DNA of 64,000 bases from NCBI GenBank assembly GCA_034766995.1, contig CM068317.1, positions 20,766,714 to 20,830,713 on the forward strand, in the 5' to 3' direction. The translations under genes and the position numbers were made by a program. This document shows positions 48,432 to 60,174 of this stretch, piece after piece. This DNA is from Acanthacorydalis orientalis. Taxonomy: Eukaryota; Arthropoda; Insecta; Megaloptera; Corydalidae. Position 1 is the stretch's first letter, and each line of letters starts with the position of its first letter. Below the pieces are notes generated by a model. The model searched no databases, had not been told where the DNA came from, and saw only the letters and a program-made list of their open reading frames with translations.

Positions 48432-49404
48432 ATTAATTTCTTGTTGAACATGACATATTTTATTTTACATCTTCTGGGTATGTAGGAAAATAATCGAAAG
48501 TTACACATAAGTTCCAAAAAGTTAATTATTATTCTAAACATTTTATATTTTAAAAAAATATAACTTTTCTTAATTAGTTATTCATAATTTTAAACTTCTT
48601 GTTGGCAATAATATACAAAATAATACAGTAAATTCTTACAATAACTGCATCATTAAAGATCGGATAGTACAATTATTTCAAAAATATTTTTTTGAAGAAA
48701 AAAATTGTAATTAAGAAGCACTCGTGCTACCGTTTTTAATTATAATCAATATAAATAGAAATAGTAAATGCAAAAAATGTAATTAAAAAAATACACATTG
48801 TTTGTCTTCAACTTGTTCTGTTCCTGTTGTACCGTTAAGATTATTTTCTGATTTAGATACGCGTATATACGCTTTCTCATTATTAGCCTTAAAAAAGTAT
48901 CATAAAATTTACGAACTTACTTATTTTCTGTTATTAATATATAAAGCATGTATTTTCTAGTACTTTTAGTTACAAAATTTCTATTTTGTTATATAATCAA
49001 CAATACAGCTTCCATACATTCAAAACTGTTAAGGGTTTTTTTTCTTGAAACATTTACATATTTAACAAAATTCTCTGCTTCACAATTTTTCTTCTCAAGG
49101 TCCATAAAATTGTTAACGATGCATTAGTCTGAAAACGGTTGTGTTATTTTGGCTTCTAATATCAATCCACTTTTTAATATCATAGATAATTACATTTTTA
49201 AAAGTTTATCATTAAAGTTTAAATGAAGTGTTTGCAATAATTCAAAAATATTGACTTTAATCTATCATCCCATCAATATCATATAATAGATCGATGAATA
49301 TATTTGGGCACCACAATTTCTACCAAGCTCTCATGAAAATATTTAAGTTTACGGCAAACTGTACAATGGATATTAAAGAAAGAGCATTGTTTATTGTACA
49401 TCTT

Positions 49405-49407
<3 letters not shown>
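48403..49407. other. AT-rich interval, nothing recognised
   Basis: No gene or element boundary that I can support. Confidence 0.5.
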
Positions 49408-49487
<80 letters not shown>

Positions 49488-49507
49488 CATTGTATATATA
49501 TAATCAT

Positions 49508-49570
<63 letters not shown>
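49408..49570. repeat. Long (TA)n microsatellite
   Basis: Two long TA tracts separated by TTATCATTG and by a phase change at 49531. Confidence 0.97.
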
Positions 49571-49574
<4 letters not shown>

Positions 49575-49600
49575 TTTATTTGCCCTCATGATCTTTGTCT

Positions 49601-49660
49601 TTTTGTATCACTTCAGTTTCTATTTTTAAAGAGAAAAATAGAATCTCAAGTGATACAAAA
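49601..49660. ncRNA. Near-perfect 27-bp hairpin, possible small-RNA precursor
   Basis: The arm 49601-49627 (TTTTGTATCACTTCAG...) and the arm 49634-49660 (...CTCAAGTGATACAAAA) pair at 25 of 27 positions around the 6-nt loop AAAGAG. Pairing of this length and quality is far above background here. It could be a miRNA/siRNA-type precursor, a minimal foldback element, or a template-switch scar. Pairing stops sharply at both outer ends. The 6-nt loop is short for a classical pre-miRNA. Confidence 0.4.
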
Positions 49661-50759
49661 CTCAGTCAGTAAAATTATCAGTCGTAAGATTATAATGTTA
49701 GAGGTGTATTTTTTGTTTTTTTATGAAGTTATTCTTTAATGAAATTTAACATTTTATATGATATATTGATCCATCAGCTAAATAATAGACTTTAAATTAG
49801 TTGAAAGCAAAAAAATAAAATATTTCTTAATCAGATACCAATTGTGATTATTGTGGATGAGCTTTACTATTATCCAAGAATATAACTTATTTAAACTTTA
49901 TATATTTTTTTCATATTTCTGAAGTTTTTTCTAATTTGTGGAACAAAATAGCAAATAATCTGATCAGTGAATGGTGATTGATGAGACGTTTGTTGCGGAA
50001 ATTTATATCACCTTAAATGTGTCCATACTTTGAATTCTACTTTTACAAGAGTTTAGTATTATTTAGAAACTTTATAACAAAAATTCCGAAAACCATAATT
50101 TAAATTAGTTCTAATAGTAAAATAAAATCTGCGTAATAAAAAAGTTTATTGTAACATTTTTTATATAATATTTTAACATTTGAAAAGATTGTGTATAATT
50201 TGAAATATGAAATATATATTAGTTTGTTCTAAGTAGAAGTTCGTTACATAATAAATTATTCAATTATAAAAATAAAAATCATATATATATATATATATAT
50301 ATTATAATTTAAAAAGCTGTTAATGGATTAACATTATTTAATTTTATGAAAACTTATACAAGAACATTCCGAGACAATGAAAAATTAGACTATCATACAT
50401 ACCATAAGTCCAATAAATATTTACATCTGAATTTATTAAACTTCTTCATAAGAATATTTAAGGTCTTTTTTCTAAAGTGAATTAAAAAACTTCACTGACT
50501 GTAGTGAAATTCTTATCTTGGAGTGTATTGAAATTGTATGGGATTCAAATTCTATTATGGAAAACTATGTTATTAGACGAAATAAATAAAACCGTAAACT
50601 TCATTTTCAGCAAAAATTTTAAATTTAATTGCCTTAGTACAATGATTAAAGAATTCAGATAGGAAAATTTAAATAAAAAAACTCACAAGTTTGTCTTATT
50701 TGTGTAAACCATTTATTAATTCTCTAGTATAGTACAAAATTAACTAATTCCCACACAAG
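49661..50759. other. AT-rich interval, nothing recognised
   Basis: A short TA array lies at 50280-50302. No gene seen. Confidence 0.5.
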
Positions 50760-50769
50760 TAAGCCTCAA

Positions 50770-51070
50770 ACTTATATGAATCCTATAAGGAACATATAAA
50801 TTCACCTTATAAAACTATATATGTTTTGTATAAGATGAAGGTGAGGGTTACTATCATCCATATATGGACGTTAAGCCTATAAAATGTAACCTTCTTTACT
50901 GTATAAGGATCATATAGTCACTTTAAATGCCTTATAAGATTAATACAAGATATATATATATATATATATAAGGTGTCCATATACGGATTCTGATCTTTAT
51001 ATGGATTGTATAAGGAATATCTTAAACCTTATACGGAAGATATAAGGTTGAGGATTACTGGGGTTTCCTC
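50770..51070. repeat. Cluster of CArG-like imperfect repeats
   Basis: Words of the form CC(A/T)nGG recur: CCTATAAGG, CCATATATGG (a perfect CArG box near 50859), CCATATACGG, CCTTATACGG, TATATGG. TATAAGG and its complement CCTTATA recur throughout. Two longer repeats are visible: TATATGAATCCTATAAGGAA near 50775 with TATATGGATTGTATAAGGAA near 50978, and ATAAGATGAAGGTGAGGGTT near 50830 with ATATAAGGTTGAGGATTACT near 51032. A TA array sits in the middle (50950-50970). It could be a regulatory array or a degenerate satellite. Confidence 0.55.
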
Positions 51071-52517
51071 CTTTTTATGGAAAAATGATTTATATTCAAA
51101 ATTAAATCAAATATTATAAAAAAGGGTTAGATAAATATTAATATCTCAACAAGTGTTCTAATAACTATAGCGAATTGGATTTTTGCATGTGAAATTCTTG
51201 ATCTTCATTGCTAAATTCTTCAATCATAGATTGAAAAAAAGAATCAGTAAATCAATAATAATTAAAGTAAAGAATCAGACATAAATAAATCCTTTATTAC
51301 TTTTTTCAACATCTGCTGATGGATATTTATCATTAGCAGATGTACTTTTTATTATAACTAAAAATCATTATTAAATACATAAAAGTATATTTATAAAATT
51401 GTAAATAAAACACAAGTTAATATTTCCTTCTACTAATTGTGTAAAAAAAATAATTTTTATTAAGACAAAGTAGTAGAATGTATATTTTTTATTTTCTCAT
51501 TAAAAATTAAAAAGTATTTTTCATTAAAAGTGTTGTTTTGTATTAAATTTATTCTTTACCATCCTATTGTCGTTCATTTAAAAATATTAAATGTAATTAT
51601 ATATTATAGAACAAGAAAACAAAATTAAAATTGTTATATCTGAGTTCATAAAAATTTATTATGAAACAAAAAAAAATACATTACAACCAAAATATAGTTC
51701 AAAGATTTTCGATACCATAGAAACACATTGAATACAAATTTTGTTACATAAAATATTAACAGATGTATACTGTAAAACATTTTCAATAAGTTGTAAATCA
51801 TAACTATTTTTCAAAGTCTGCAGAATCTATTGTAAATCGAAGCAATATATCACTGAAAAAGGAAATAAACGGAAGTCCTAGGTAATATATAAATTATTAT
51901 TTTAAGATAATAAATACAAGTTACAATTGTACAACGTGTATACATAGACCTAATAAATTTTCAAAAACTGAATAGAACCTGCAATAGACACAGTAAACCA
52001 TATTTCTAAATATAGAAACATTGCAATATTGATGTCCTAATAAAACCATTACGTTTGAGGATTCGACTGAACTGAATACGAAACAATTCCATATAAATCA
52101 GTTACAAACACGACTCCTATACCTATCTCTGTTCAAAAACGATCAGTTGTTATAATGCAATACCCGTTTTAAGGGCTGATTTATAAATACTTTTAATTTA
52201 TGATCCATATTTTCAGTATTCACCGCTCAGTGTGTCATATTTGTACTTGTTTATGGTTTTGCGCGTATTGTTGAAAGTATCCACAATGCACTGTGGGATT
52301 CTGGTCAGCGTATGGTCAATAGTTGGTCACAGATAAGACCTGCTAACATTGTTTGTTACGGATTGTAAATTGTTCATTCTGTTTATAATAGTTACACTGA
52401 AGCAAACATTTTATATTTTCAAGTAACACGATTTTTTTTTCGAATATATTTTTCTTCAGAGGTAAATGACCTACATACAATAGTTATTTAGATACTTTCA
52501 TTATACATTAACACAAA

Positions 52518-52519
<2 letters not shown>
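51071..52519. other. Intergenic; small hairpin at 51309-51343
   Basis: ACATCTGCTGATG (51309-51321) pairs with CATTAGCAGATGT (51331-51343) in a 13-bp stem with one G-T pair and a 9-nt loop. A somewhat more complex patch lies at 52210-52370, containing CACAATGCACTGTGGGATTC and TTGGTCACAGATA. No gene seen. Confidence 0.4.

Positions 52520-52560
<41 letters not shown>
52520..52560. repeat. (TA)n microsatellite
   Basis: About 20 TA units. Confidence 0.96.
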
Positions 52561-52563
<3 letters not shown>

Positions 52564-53345
52564 TGTAGGATGTTGGCAATAATTGTATTTTTATTCGTGA
52601 ATTATAATTATGTGTCTTTATAATAAAGGTTTTATTATACAGTTTCCATAATAGAATGCTGGTATTTAAAATGTGAATATTTATTGAACACAACAAGGTA
52701 GAGCAATAAAAATTCGTGAATAACAATTCAAAATATTTTTTTTATTGTAGATTTTTAAACTCGATGTAAGCTCCATTTTTAGATCTGCATTGTATATAAA
52801 TTATTATTTTAGTTTAATTATAATGTTTCCTTATGTACTCTTCTATATTAAATAATAATTATATTTGATGAAATATAAAAAGTATATTAAATAACAAGTC
52901 AACTTTTTAATATCAAAATTTTAATTTCATTTCTAACTTTTATTACAGAAATTAATAATGAAATACAATGTTTCTAAATTTTTAAATTTCTCTTAAGTGT
53001 TTACTTTTTTTATGCAATAAATTAAAAAGTTAAACTTTAAATTATTGCTACTTTCCAAATACGTTTTTTTTTTAATTTACGAATAAGCAATCCATTCGTT
53101 TTCTTCCACAGTTAAATCGCCATTAAATAGTTTAAGTGAAAGAATTATCATTATATTTTTATTGTATATATGAATTGCCTGCTTGAATTATTTTCAAATT
53201 TTACTCGAGTTGAAATATTTAATTTAATTTTCTTAATTTCAAACATTTTACATGCAATAACATTAGGTAAAATTTGAATACGACATATTACTTATTAAAT
53301 TGCTAGCATTTCGTAAATTATTCTCATTATTTTTGTAACAGATCT

Positions 53346-53347
<2 letters not shown>
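52561..53347. other. AT-rich interval, nothing recognised
   Basis: No feature supported. Confidence 0.5.
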
Positions 53348-53388
<41 letters not shown>

Positions 53389-53542
53389 CAGGATTTTATA
53401 ATAAGAATGCATTTTTCATGCAAATAAAACATAGGATTTGAGCTGAAATTTTAAGTTACTTTATTGTAAATAATAGTTGGAGGTATACCATTTATAAATG
53501 CAAAACTATTCCGTAAGTGACCCCTGCGTGTATATATATATA

Positions 53543-53598
<56 letters not shown>

Positions 53599-53783
53599 TG
53601 CGTGCGTGTGACTTTATTTATTTTCTTTAAATTATATCCATATATAATTAAAAAATGTTTTGTTCTGTGTGCAAGTCTTTTTAAGGAGTCTAGTTAATTT
53701 TCAACCAATATATTTGAATTAGTAGCATGAGTGTTAAGAAGATATATAATTATTTTATATAATTATCATAATGTTCCTGAGAA

Positions 53784-53827
<44 letters not shown>
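53348..53827. repeat. Three (TA)n arrays in 480 bp
   Basis: Arrays at 53348-53386, 53529-53596 and 53791-53827, with unrelated AT-rich sequence between them. Confidence 0.95.
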
Positions 53828-53832
<5 letters not shown>

Positions 53833-54171
53833 CATTTGAATGTATATACAGTTATGGGAATTATTGTAATATATGGTAGAAAATCAATATTTAGTTGAAT
53901 ATTTATACATAAACCGTTTCAAGTTGATTACTGCAATTTAAAATAATAGCACATAACGATCGTACAAACCGTATGTTACCAAATAATGCTCACTAAGTTG
54001 GCTCAATAACGTTAAGTGAAATATAAAATGATTTATGTCAAGTACACCTACACGATTTGAAATGATGCAAAGATTCAAAACTCAGGTACTTTATAAACTA
54101 GGGATGAACAGAAATTTGAGCTCATATTTGTAGTACAGAAATTAATACAATACTTAATAATTTATTAAAAT
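53828..54171. other. AT-rich interval, nothing recognised
   Basis: No feature supported. Confidence 0.5.

Positions 54172-54233
<62 letters not shown>
54172..54233. repeat. (TA)n microsatellite
   Basis: About 30 TA units. Confidence 0.97.
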
Positions 54234-54240
<7 letters not shown>

Positions 54241-54509
54241 AACTATTTATATTTGTGTCTGTTTCTCTCTATGTAAATTATCAAGAATAATTGCTAACAA
54301 AATTAAGAAAATTGATCACTTTTTTATAATAATTTACCCAAAAGTTTTTTATACAAATTTTATTCGATATTCTATTATTTACGTTTTATATTCTAAATAC
54401 GCTATACATACGGAAACAATTTTTTATAACAGAAATAATTAAATAATGTTTTTTCATCAAAAACATCTTCAATTAATTTTATATAAACCACAGATAAATG
54501 TTGGTATTT

Positions 54510-54780
54510 TATATATATATATATACATATATATAGAGAGAGAGACAGAGAGAAATATATTATATTTATACTCAATCACCAATAAATTTTAAATATAATA
54601 CTCTTTTTTAAAAAAATAGTAATATAAATAGTATTCTATGTCTAAATAACAGTCATTATTTAAAAAATCTTAGGGTGACAGGAAAAACCGCCGAATGTCA
54701 AAGTTTACTTGTTGATGCTTCAGTTAAATAATTTGTGCAGATTGCCTTCTAATATATAAACCATTTCTCTCTCTCTCTCT

Positions 54781-54819
<39 letters not shown>
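54510..54819. repeat. (TA)n-(GA)n and (CT)n-(TA)n pair
   Basis: TA running into AGAGAGAGAGACAGAGAGA at 54510-54554, then CTCTCTCTCTCTCT running into TA at 54763-54819. The two compound arrays are mirror complements about 210 bp apart. Confidence 0.93.
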
Positions 54820-54822
<3 letters not shown>

Positions 54823-55173
54823 TAACTGTGGTTCTGAAACTCCAATACCATGCACCTAATTGACTGAATTTTAATTCATAATTAAAATAACCAAAAGATC
54901 GCTACCTTTATTTTTCGAAACACTTCACATATTTATTTCATAATTATTTATTCCACATTAGTCTATGCGTTAATTTTTCATTTAATGGTATCTTTTGGAA
55001 CACTTCTTGATCATATTGTTTCGACTACAAGAAAAATACCAATAATAAAAACATTTCACTTTATAACTCTTTATTCGATCAATTATTGTTCCTTAAACGC
55101 CCATTCTATTTTGAATAATATCATTTTTAGCATATTGCAGTTTTAAAAGTGAAACACTTTATAAATAGACAAA

Positions 55174-55210
<37 letters not shown>

Positions 55211-55325
55211 CACAAATAGATAAATTTTATAATGGTTGCTTCTAACATTGTATTAAAACACAAATCTTGCAACTTTATCATATTACTTCTTCCATTGATT
55301 GTGTACAAAGAGATGAAATTTACAA
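54820..55325. other. AT-rich interval with a short TA array
   Basis: TA at 55182-55206. No gene seen. Confidence 0.5.
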
Positions 55326-55355
55326 ATATATATATATATATATACATATATATTA

Positions 55356-55411
<56 letters not shown>
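55326..55411. repeat. (TA)n microsatellite with TTAA/TTTA breaks
   Basis: About 85 bp of interrupted TA. Confidence 0.95.
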
Positions 55412-55414
<3 letters not shown>

Positions 55415-56019
55415 CAGGTTTAATTGAAAAGTTTGCAAAATGAATTAAAACTTAGTGGACGATGACATTTTATAAGACATAAAATAGAATTAAAATATAA
55501 AGAAAATATCTACATTGAAGAAATTGAGAATATGTTTGTTTTTATAAATTCGTTATTTATATAACAAGATTTAATTATTTGCTTCTTGGAACTCACTTAA
55601 CTTTTTCCTAATACTAAATTTTGTATAAACGTTTAGTTTTATTAATTTAGGTAAATGTAATAATTATTCAGTTTACTTATCTTCTCTTTTTAGTTTACAA
55701 ATTATATTTACTGCTAAATATATCCAATAATTCATAGTATTAATAATGATTTTTTAATTGCATTATTTGATTGAATATTGCATAATAATTAAATTTAAAC
55801 AATTTAAATCAATACTCGTATGATTACCTTACAGACAATGATCTAAATAACGAATATAATTATCGATTGAAACATTCCCATCTCGATCTGTGCACGTACG
55901 ATCTACATTAGAAATATTCTAAAAATTGTACATCCTCGTCTATAACATATAGTGATCTTCTATCTATGTCGTGTGAATCGTGTAAATTATTGACTCCCAT
56001 ATAAAAGCAGTTGTGATAT
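55412..56019. other. AT-rich interval, nothing recognised
   Basis: Composition rises towards the GC island at 56020. Confidence 0.5.
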
Positions 56020-56165
56020 TCGTTGAGATGGTGGCGGCGCGGGCGGCTGTTACTTTCACCTGCAGCACGCCATCGGCGGCACAAGACGTCATGCGTGGCT
56101 CGCCTGCAACAGGCAGCGGCATCCGTCGGCGGCGATGAGAGACAACAAACACCTGCAGGCTATCA
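56020..56165 (-). other. GC-rich island, candidate isolated exon
   Basis: The most GC-rich stretch of the window: GATGGTGGCGGCGCGGGCGG, CCATCGGCGGCACAAGACGT, CATCCGTCGGCGGCG. On the minus strand ATG at 56131 opens MPLPVAGEPRMTSCAADGVL followed by Q, and the coding triplets end at CTGCAG with GTGAAAGT after it, a good splice-donor match. An internal CTGCCTGTTGCAG could be an acceptor. Frames in both directions are open, so GC content alone could explain them. No protein family was recognised. Promoter, 5' exon or GC-rich regulatory DNA are all possible. Confidence 0.3.
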
Positions 56166-57616
56166 TCTATGTGAACAACATTGGAAACATATATGCACAT
56201 ACACACTTATATTGGTATGTGTTTATATATATATATATATATATACACGGTGTCTGTTCCCAAACAAATAATGCAAAGACAAAATTTAAATTTATTTGAA
56301 AACTAAAATATATGTTTTTGCCAGTACATAAATTTCATATAAAGATTCTTAATTTAATTAGTTATATCATCGATAGACATAGCTTTTTCACACTTATTTT
56401 TTTAAAAATAACTGCAGATTTTGACGAAAGAAAACATCAAAACAACATTTTATTTGTGCATGACGATTATTTTTTTACTTTTTAAGAACAATTGTAAAGA
56501 TCTGAATATAACAATTGATATTAATATGATCATTAAAATGATTATTTTAACATATCTTCCAATCTGTTAATTTGTTTTTATGAAAACTCATCAGTTACTC
56601 ATTTATCACATTCAAGGAACTCATAATCTGTGAATAAAATTCTATTAGATACTTAGCTATACATGTTTGTATAAAATTCTTTTGATACTGATTTAATCAC
56701 TTGACATTAGGATAACTAGTGATCAAGGTAATTAAAAAATAATTAATTTTGTTAGTAGGATAGGATTTTATTCGATACATTAACACAGACGGATTGAAAG
56801 GCTAAGATGCAGAAAAATATTATTTTCATGTATCAGCATATTTGAGTATGCTGTCAATACCATCGTAACCTCCGTAAGCAATAATCAGAAATGATCAATA
56901 ACCATTTATTAAATATTTTTAATCAGAAAAACCTTTCTGGTTTTTGGAATGAGAAAAATTAATTTATGAAAATAATTGTATAGCCCAATTCGTATGATAA
57001 TAATAATTAAATAAAATTTAATCATCTCTAAAAATATTTTTTCATCATAATTTACTTGCATTATTACATCAATCTGAAAATTATTTCATATATTTCTTAG
57101 CTAGTAATTGACGTTTATTTTAAGAAAAAAAGAATATATCAACTCTGCATATTAATCAATAATAGATAAAATGTGCATACTAGTTAACAAAATGTTCATT
57201 TTTTTTTCAATAAATTATTAAAACATATTATCAAATAATACATCTTAATTCACTTGCATTAAGATTTAGAAAAGTTGTCTGAAATCTAAAAGTATTTGTT
57301 TCTATACATGTCATCCCATTAATGACTTATCTTGGTAGTGTTCGCTCTTATAGTAGAAGAAAGAACTTTTCTCTTCCATTAATAGTTTTCGCACGTATGC
57401 CATCAGCAGGTAAATTTTAAACAAGTATCCAAAATGTCCCTGAAAACAAGACACGCGTCAAAACTAACAGAGTAATAAATGCAAGTAATCCAAAAAACGA
57501 AGAAAATACGAAGCATAACATTTAAATGTCTAAAAATGTTTATGATCTATTCCATTAAATTGATAAACAATTTAATTAGTAAACATATTACTATTGCTTA
57601 TGTTTATTATTAATAT
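56166..57616. other. AT-rich interval, nothing recognised
   Basis: A TA array at 56222-56245 is followed by CACGGTGTCTGTTCCCAAAC, which could be a transposon end, but no partner end was found. Confidence 0.45.
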
Positions 57617-57620
57617 TTAA

Positions 57621-57876
57621 CCCTTTTGCGATGGCGAAACTGGCAGTCAGTAAGATATCAATGAATGGATCGTATGCCATTAGTTCAAACTATACGTATA
57701 AAAAGTGTCTCACATTTTCGGAGTTCCCCTAAGCTCGTGCACTAATTATACTTGATAAAAAGGGTCCATGACATACTTCAATGGTTATAATATGTTTAGT
57801 AAGTGGAACTCAAGTGGCGTGGCGCTAGTATTTAGTTCACTTATGCCGGATATAGCCGGCGCTAGGCGTAAAAGAG
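57621..57876. mobile_element. piggyBac-type MITE
   Basis: TTAA lies directly outside both ends (57617-57620 and 57877-57880), the piggyBac target duplication. The left end is CCCTTTTGCGATGGC and the right end, reverse-complemented, CTCTTTTACGCCTAGC. A subterminal palindrome, GCCGGATATAGCCGGC, lies near 57845-57860. The 256 bp encode nothing. Confidence 0.78.
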
Positions 57877-57880
57877 TTAA

Positions 57881-58474
57881 TTATATTTAAAATAATGCTT
57901 TGATTATTTTAGACTAGAATTTCTTCAAAGCATAAATTCGACATTCTTCAAAATTATTTTTATACAAATCTGAAATTTTGTAACACAGTATTTTTTTTAT
58001 ATTTTTTACATGTTTTGTTAAAACATTTATATTTAAATATTAAAACCATCAATGTATCGAAATATTTCAAGTAATCATATAAGCAACCAAGTATTATTTG
58101 TTTCATTTATGAATAGATAAGAAAAAAACACTTTCGAATTTATCTTATTTATAAACATTTTTAAAGAGAACAATAATTTTAATGAAAAGAACGTAGGGAT
58201 AGTTAAAAAATTAATAAGTTGATAAAATTTCATAAAATTAGTCTTTTTTTCATTCTGAACTATATATAAAATTTTAAGTGGATTCTCTGAATCATTTAAG
58301 CCAAATTAGATTTAAAATTATCAATATGTATAAATTCGGTCTTATAAAAATAGCACATATTCGAATATATTTGAAACATATATGAAAAAACTTCAGTTCG
58401 AGATATTTGTGTGTAGTTTATGAAGAATTGAAAATTGATATAAATTTTCTTTAAGATTTCTTATACTATATTAG
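57881..58474. other. AT-rich interval, nothing recognised
   Basis: No feature supported. Confidence 0.5.
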
Positions 58475-59122
58475 CAGTAGGGGATTAAGTGAAGTCGGAC
58501 TGAGTTGTCGTCCGGGGCTCATTGAGTAAAAGGAGTGCCGTTGAAGATCTCAAAAATAACAAGCAAACTTAAAATACCATATAAAATACTTAAACAGTGG
58601 CGCGTTAAGCGGGTGTCGAACCTGGTGGCCGTCAGACTCCGGGTTCAGAGGAACCCCGAGCTCAGGGAATAAAATTATTCAATACATAAATAAATGAAGC
58701 TTACATTTCAGTGTCTTAGCTAATAATAATAAATTTGCGTGAAAAATGTAAATATCTGTAGGAAAATGACCGAAAGGTTTAAGGGAAAAAAACGAGAGAA
58801 AAAAAATGTTTTGCTTGTAATGCCATAGGTGACATCATGAAATTTTAGTTGTATTTTTATTCATGTATCACAATTACATAACAATATCATCGCCCGTCGT
58901 TGACATAATTATAGTTTTTGTTTCTTTATTTTTCTAAAAAATAATTCAGAATATTTTATTTTGATATAATTTTTATATTTATAGAATCAAATTATAGATA
59001 TGAAGAAAAATATTATAAAATCGACTTTTACACAAACCCGTTTTTTTTTGGTCGTCTGATAAATTTTGGAGGCTCCGTAAATTTTAACGCCAGTGACCCC
59101 TAGTTGGGTTAATCCACCCCTG
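58475..59122. mobile_element. hAT MITE with two left ends in tandem
   Basis: Two hAT-like left ends lie 120 bp apart: CAGTAGGGGATTAAGTGAAG at 58475 and CAGTGGCGCGTTAAGCGGGT at 58595, each followed by a GC-rich subterminal patch (GTCCGGGGCTC and ACCCCGAGCTCAGG). A right end near 59122, reverse-complemented, reads CAGGGGTGGATTAACCCAAC. The 8-mers outside 58595 and 59122 agree at only 4 positions, so the target duplication is not convincing. No coding sequence was seen. Confidence 0.6.
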
Positions 59123-59130
59123 TATATTAG

Positions 59131-59579
59131 AGAAATTTACTATATGTAATCGAAATTTTGCTTGTTTCATAATTCTCAAAACTACTAATTTATGAAAATG
59201 TACCAATATTAATGATAGTTCGGAACAAAAATATTTCTGGTGTCTCAATTTGAAAGAAAGTTTACATATTTTTATAGACGTTTCACACTTTCTTTATATT
59301 ATCTTCTAACTTGTTTTCTCTGCAGGTTACAAAACTATCAAATTATATCATCATTGATTATTATTATAATGTTATCATATTTAATACTCCAAAGAACAAG
59401 TTAAATATCGCAAGTATTAAAATTTTATTTTGATATTTTTTATAAATTTAATATACATTTACATTTTTTATACATATTTAAATATCATTAAATATTTTAG
59501 ATTAAAGTTCGATACAATTTACATTTAAAAATATTTGTGTTGTCAAATTAATAAAAAAAGATATATTTAATGAGAAATA
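59131..59579. other. AT-rich interval, nothing recognised
   Basis: No feature supported. Confidence 0.5.
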
Positions 59580-59581
59580 TA

Positions 59582-60172
59582 TTAGGTTCGTAGAAATATA
59601 ATTGTGGTGTATAACCTTCAAATTCATATACATTTTAAACTTTCTTGATTTTCTTAGCTCCTTTAAGTGGTCCAGAACAATTCAATGATTAGTGCCTGAC
59701 ATTTGTGCAGGCTCTCGAATTGTTGTGTGTGGTTCTGATTCAATTAACGCCTTCAGTTAATTGTTATAAACTGAAAAAGGACACCAGTAACCTTCTTCAT
59801 TTTCAAGGTATCTCTCGTCCCCAGCATGTTTTTTTTAGAGCCACCATTGCACCATACGTTCCTTAGCAGTACCCACACCAAAATCATTGTTTTGTTTACG
59901 AGCAGTTCTGATGCTTTACCACTCTTTTTAAATCATACCACTCTTTACCACACTTTTTGAAAAATTACTCTTATTTGCTTTTTCCATCTTTAGTTCAATA
60001 GCCCAATTTGAAGCAAAATTAATAATAATACCAATGTCAATGTTATCAAAATGCAGACCGAAAAATACACTTTAAAATTATATTAACATGACCACGATGA
60101 AAGGACACTTTCATTGAACAAAATTAAGGTTAAAATTTAAAAAAAAACGCAATTATTTTCCTACCAGCCTAA
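59582..60172 (-). mobile_element. mariner deletion derivative (TTAGGTTGGTAG family, copy 5)
   Basis: Left TTAGGTTCGTAGAAATATAA then TTGTGG; right, reverse-complemented, TTAGGCTGGTAGGAAAATAA then TTGCG. TA flanks both sides. The 591 bp keep the 5' UTR and N-terminal transposase. The deletion joins the codons after LDHLKxxxKIKK to ATGTATATGAATTTGAAG, exactly as in the 11.9-kb copy. Confidence 0.88.
59700..59987 (-). pseudogene. mariner transposase N-terminal fragment
   Basis: The family start ATG is at 59987 (MEKANKS). Frameshifts follow almost at once. Later blocks read GVGTAKERMVQWWL-like, a short SVYNN-like stretch with NELKALIESE-like context, and LDHLKELRKSRKF before the deletion junction. 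No catalytic residue remains. Confidence 0.8.
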
Positions 60173-60174
60173 TA

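Noticed and set aside
56246..56275. CACGGTGTCTGTTCCCAAAC after a TA array, considered as a transposon end
   Set aside because: No matching inverted end found within several kilobases.
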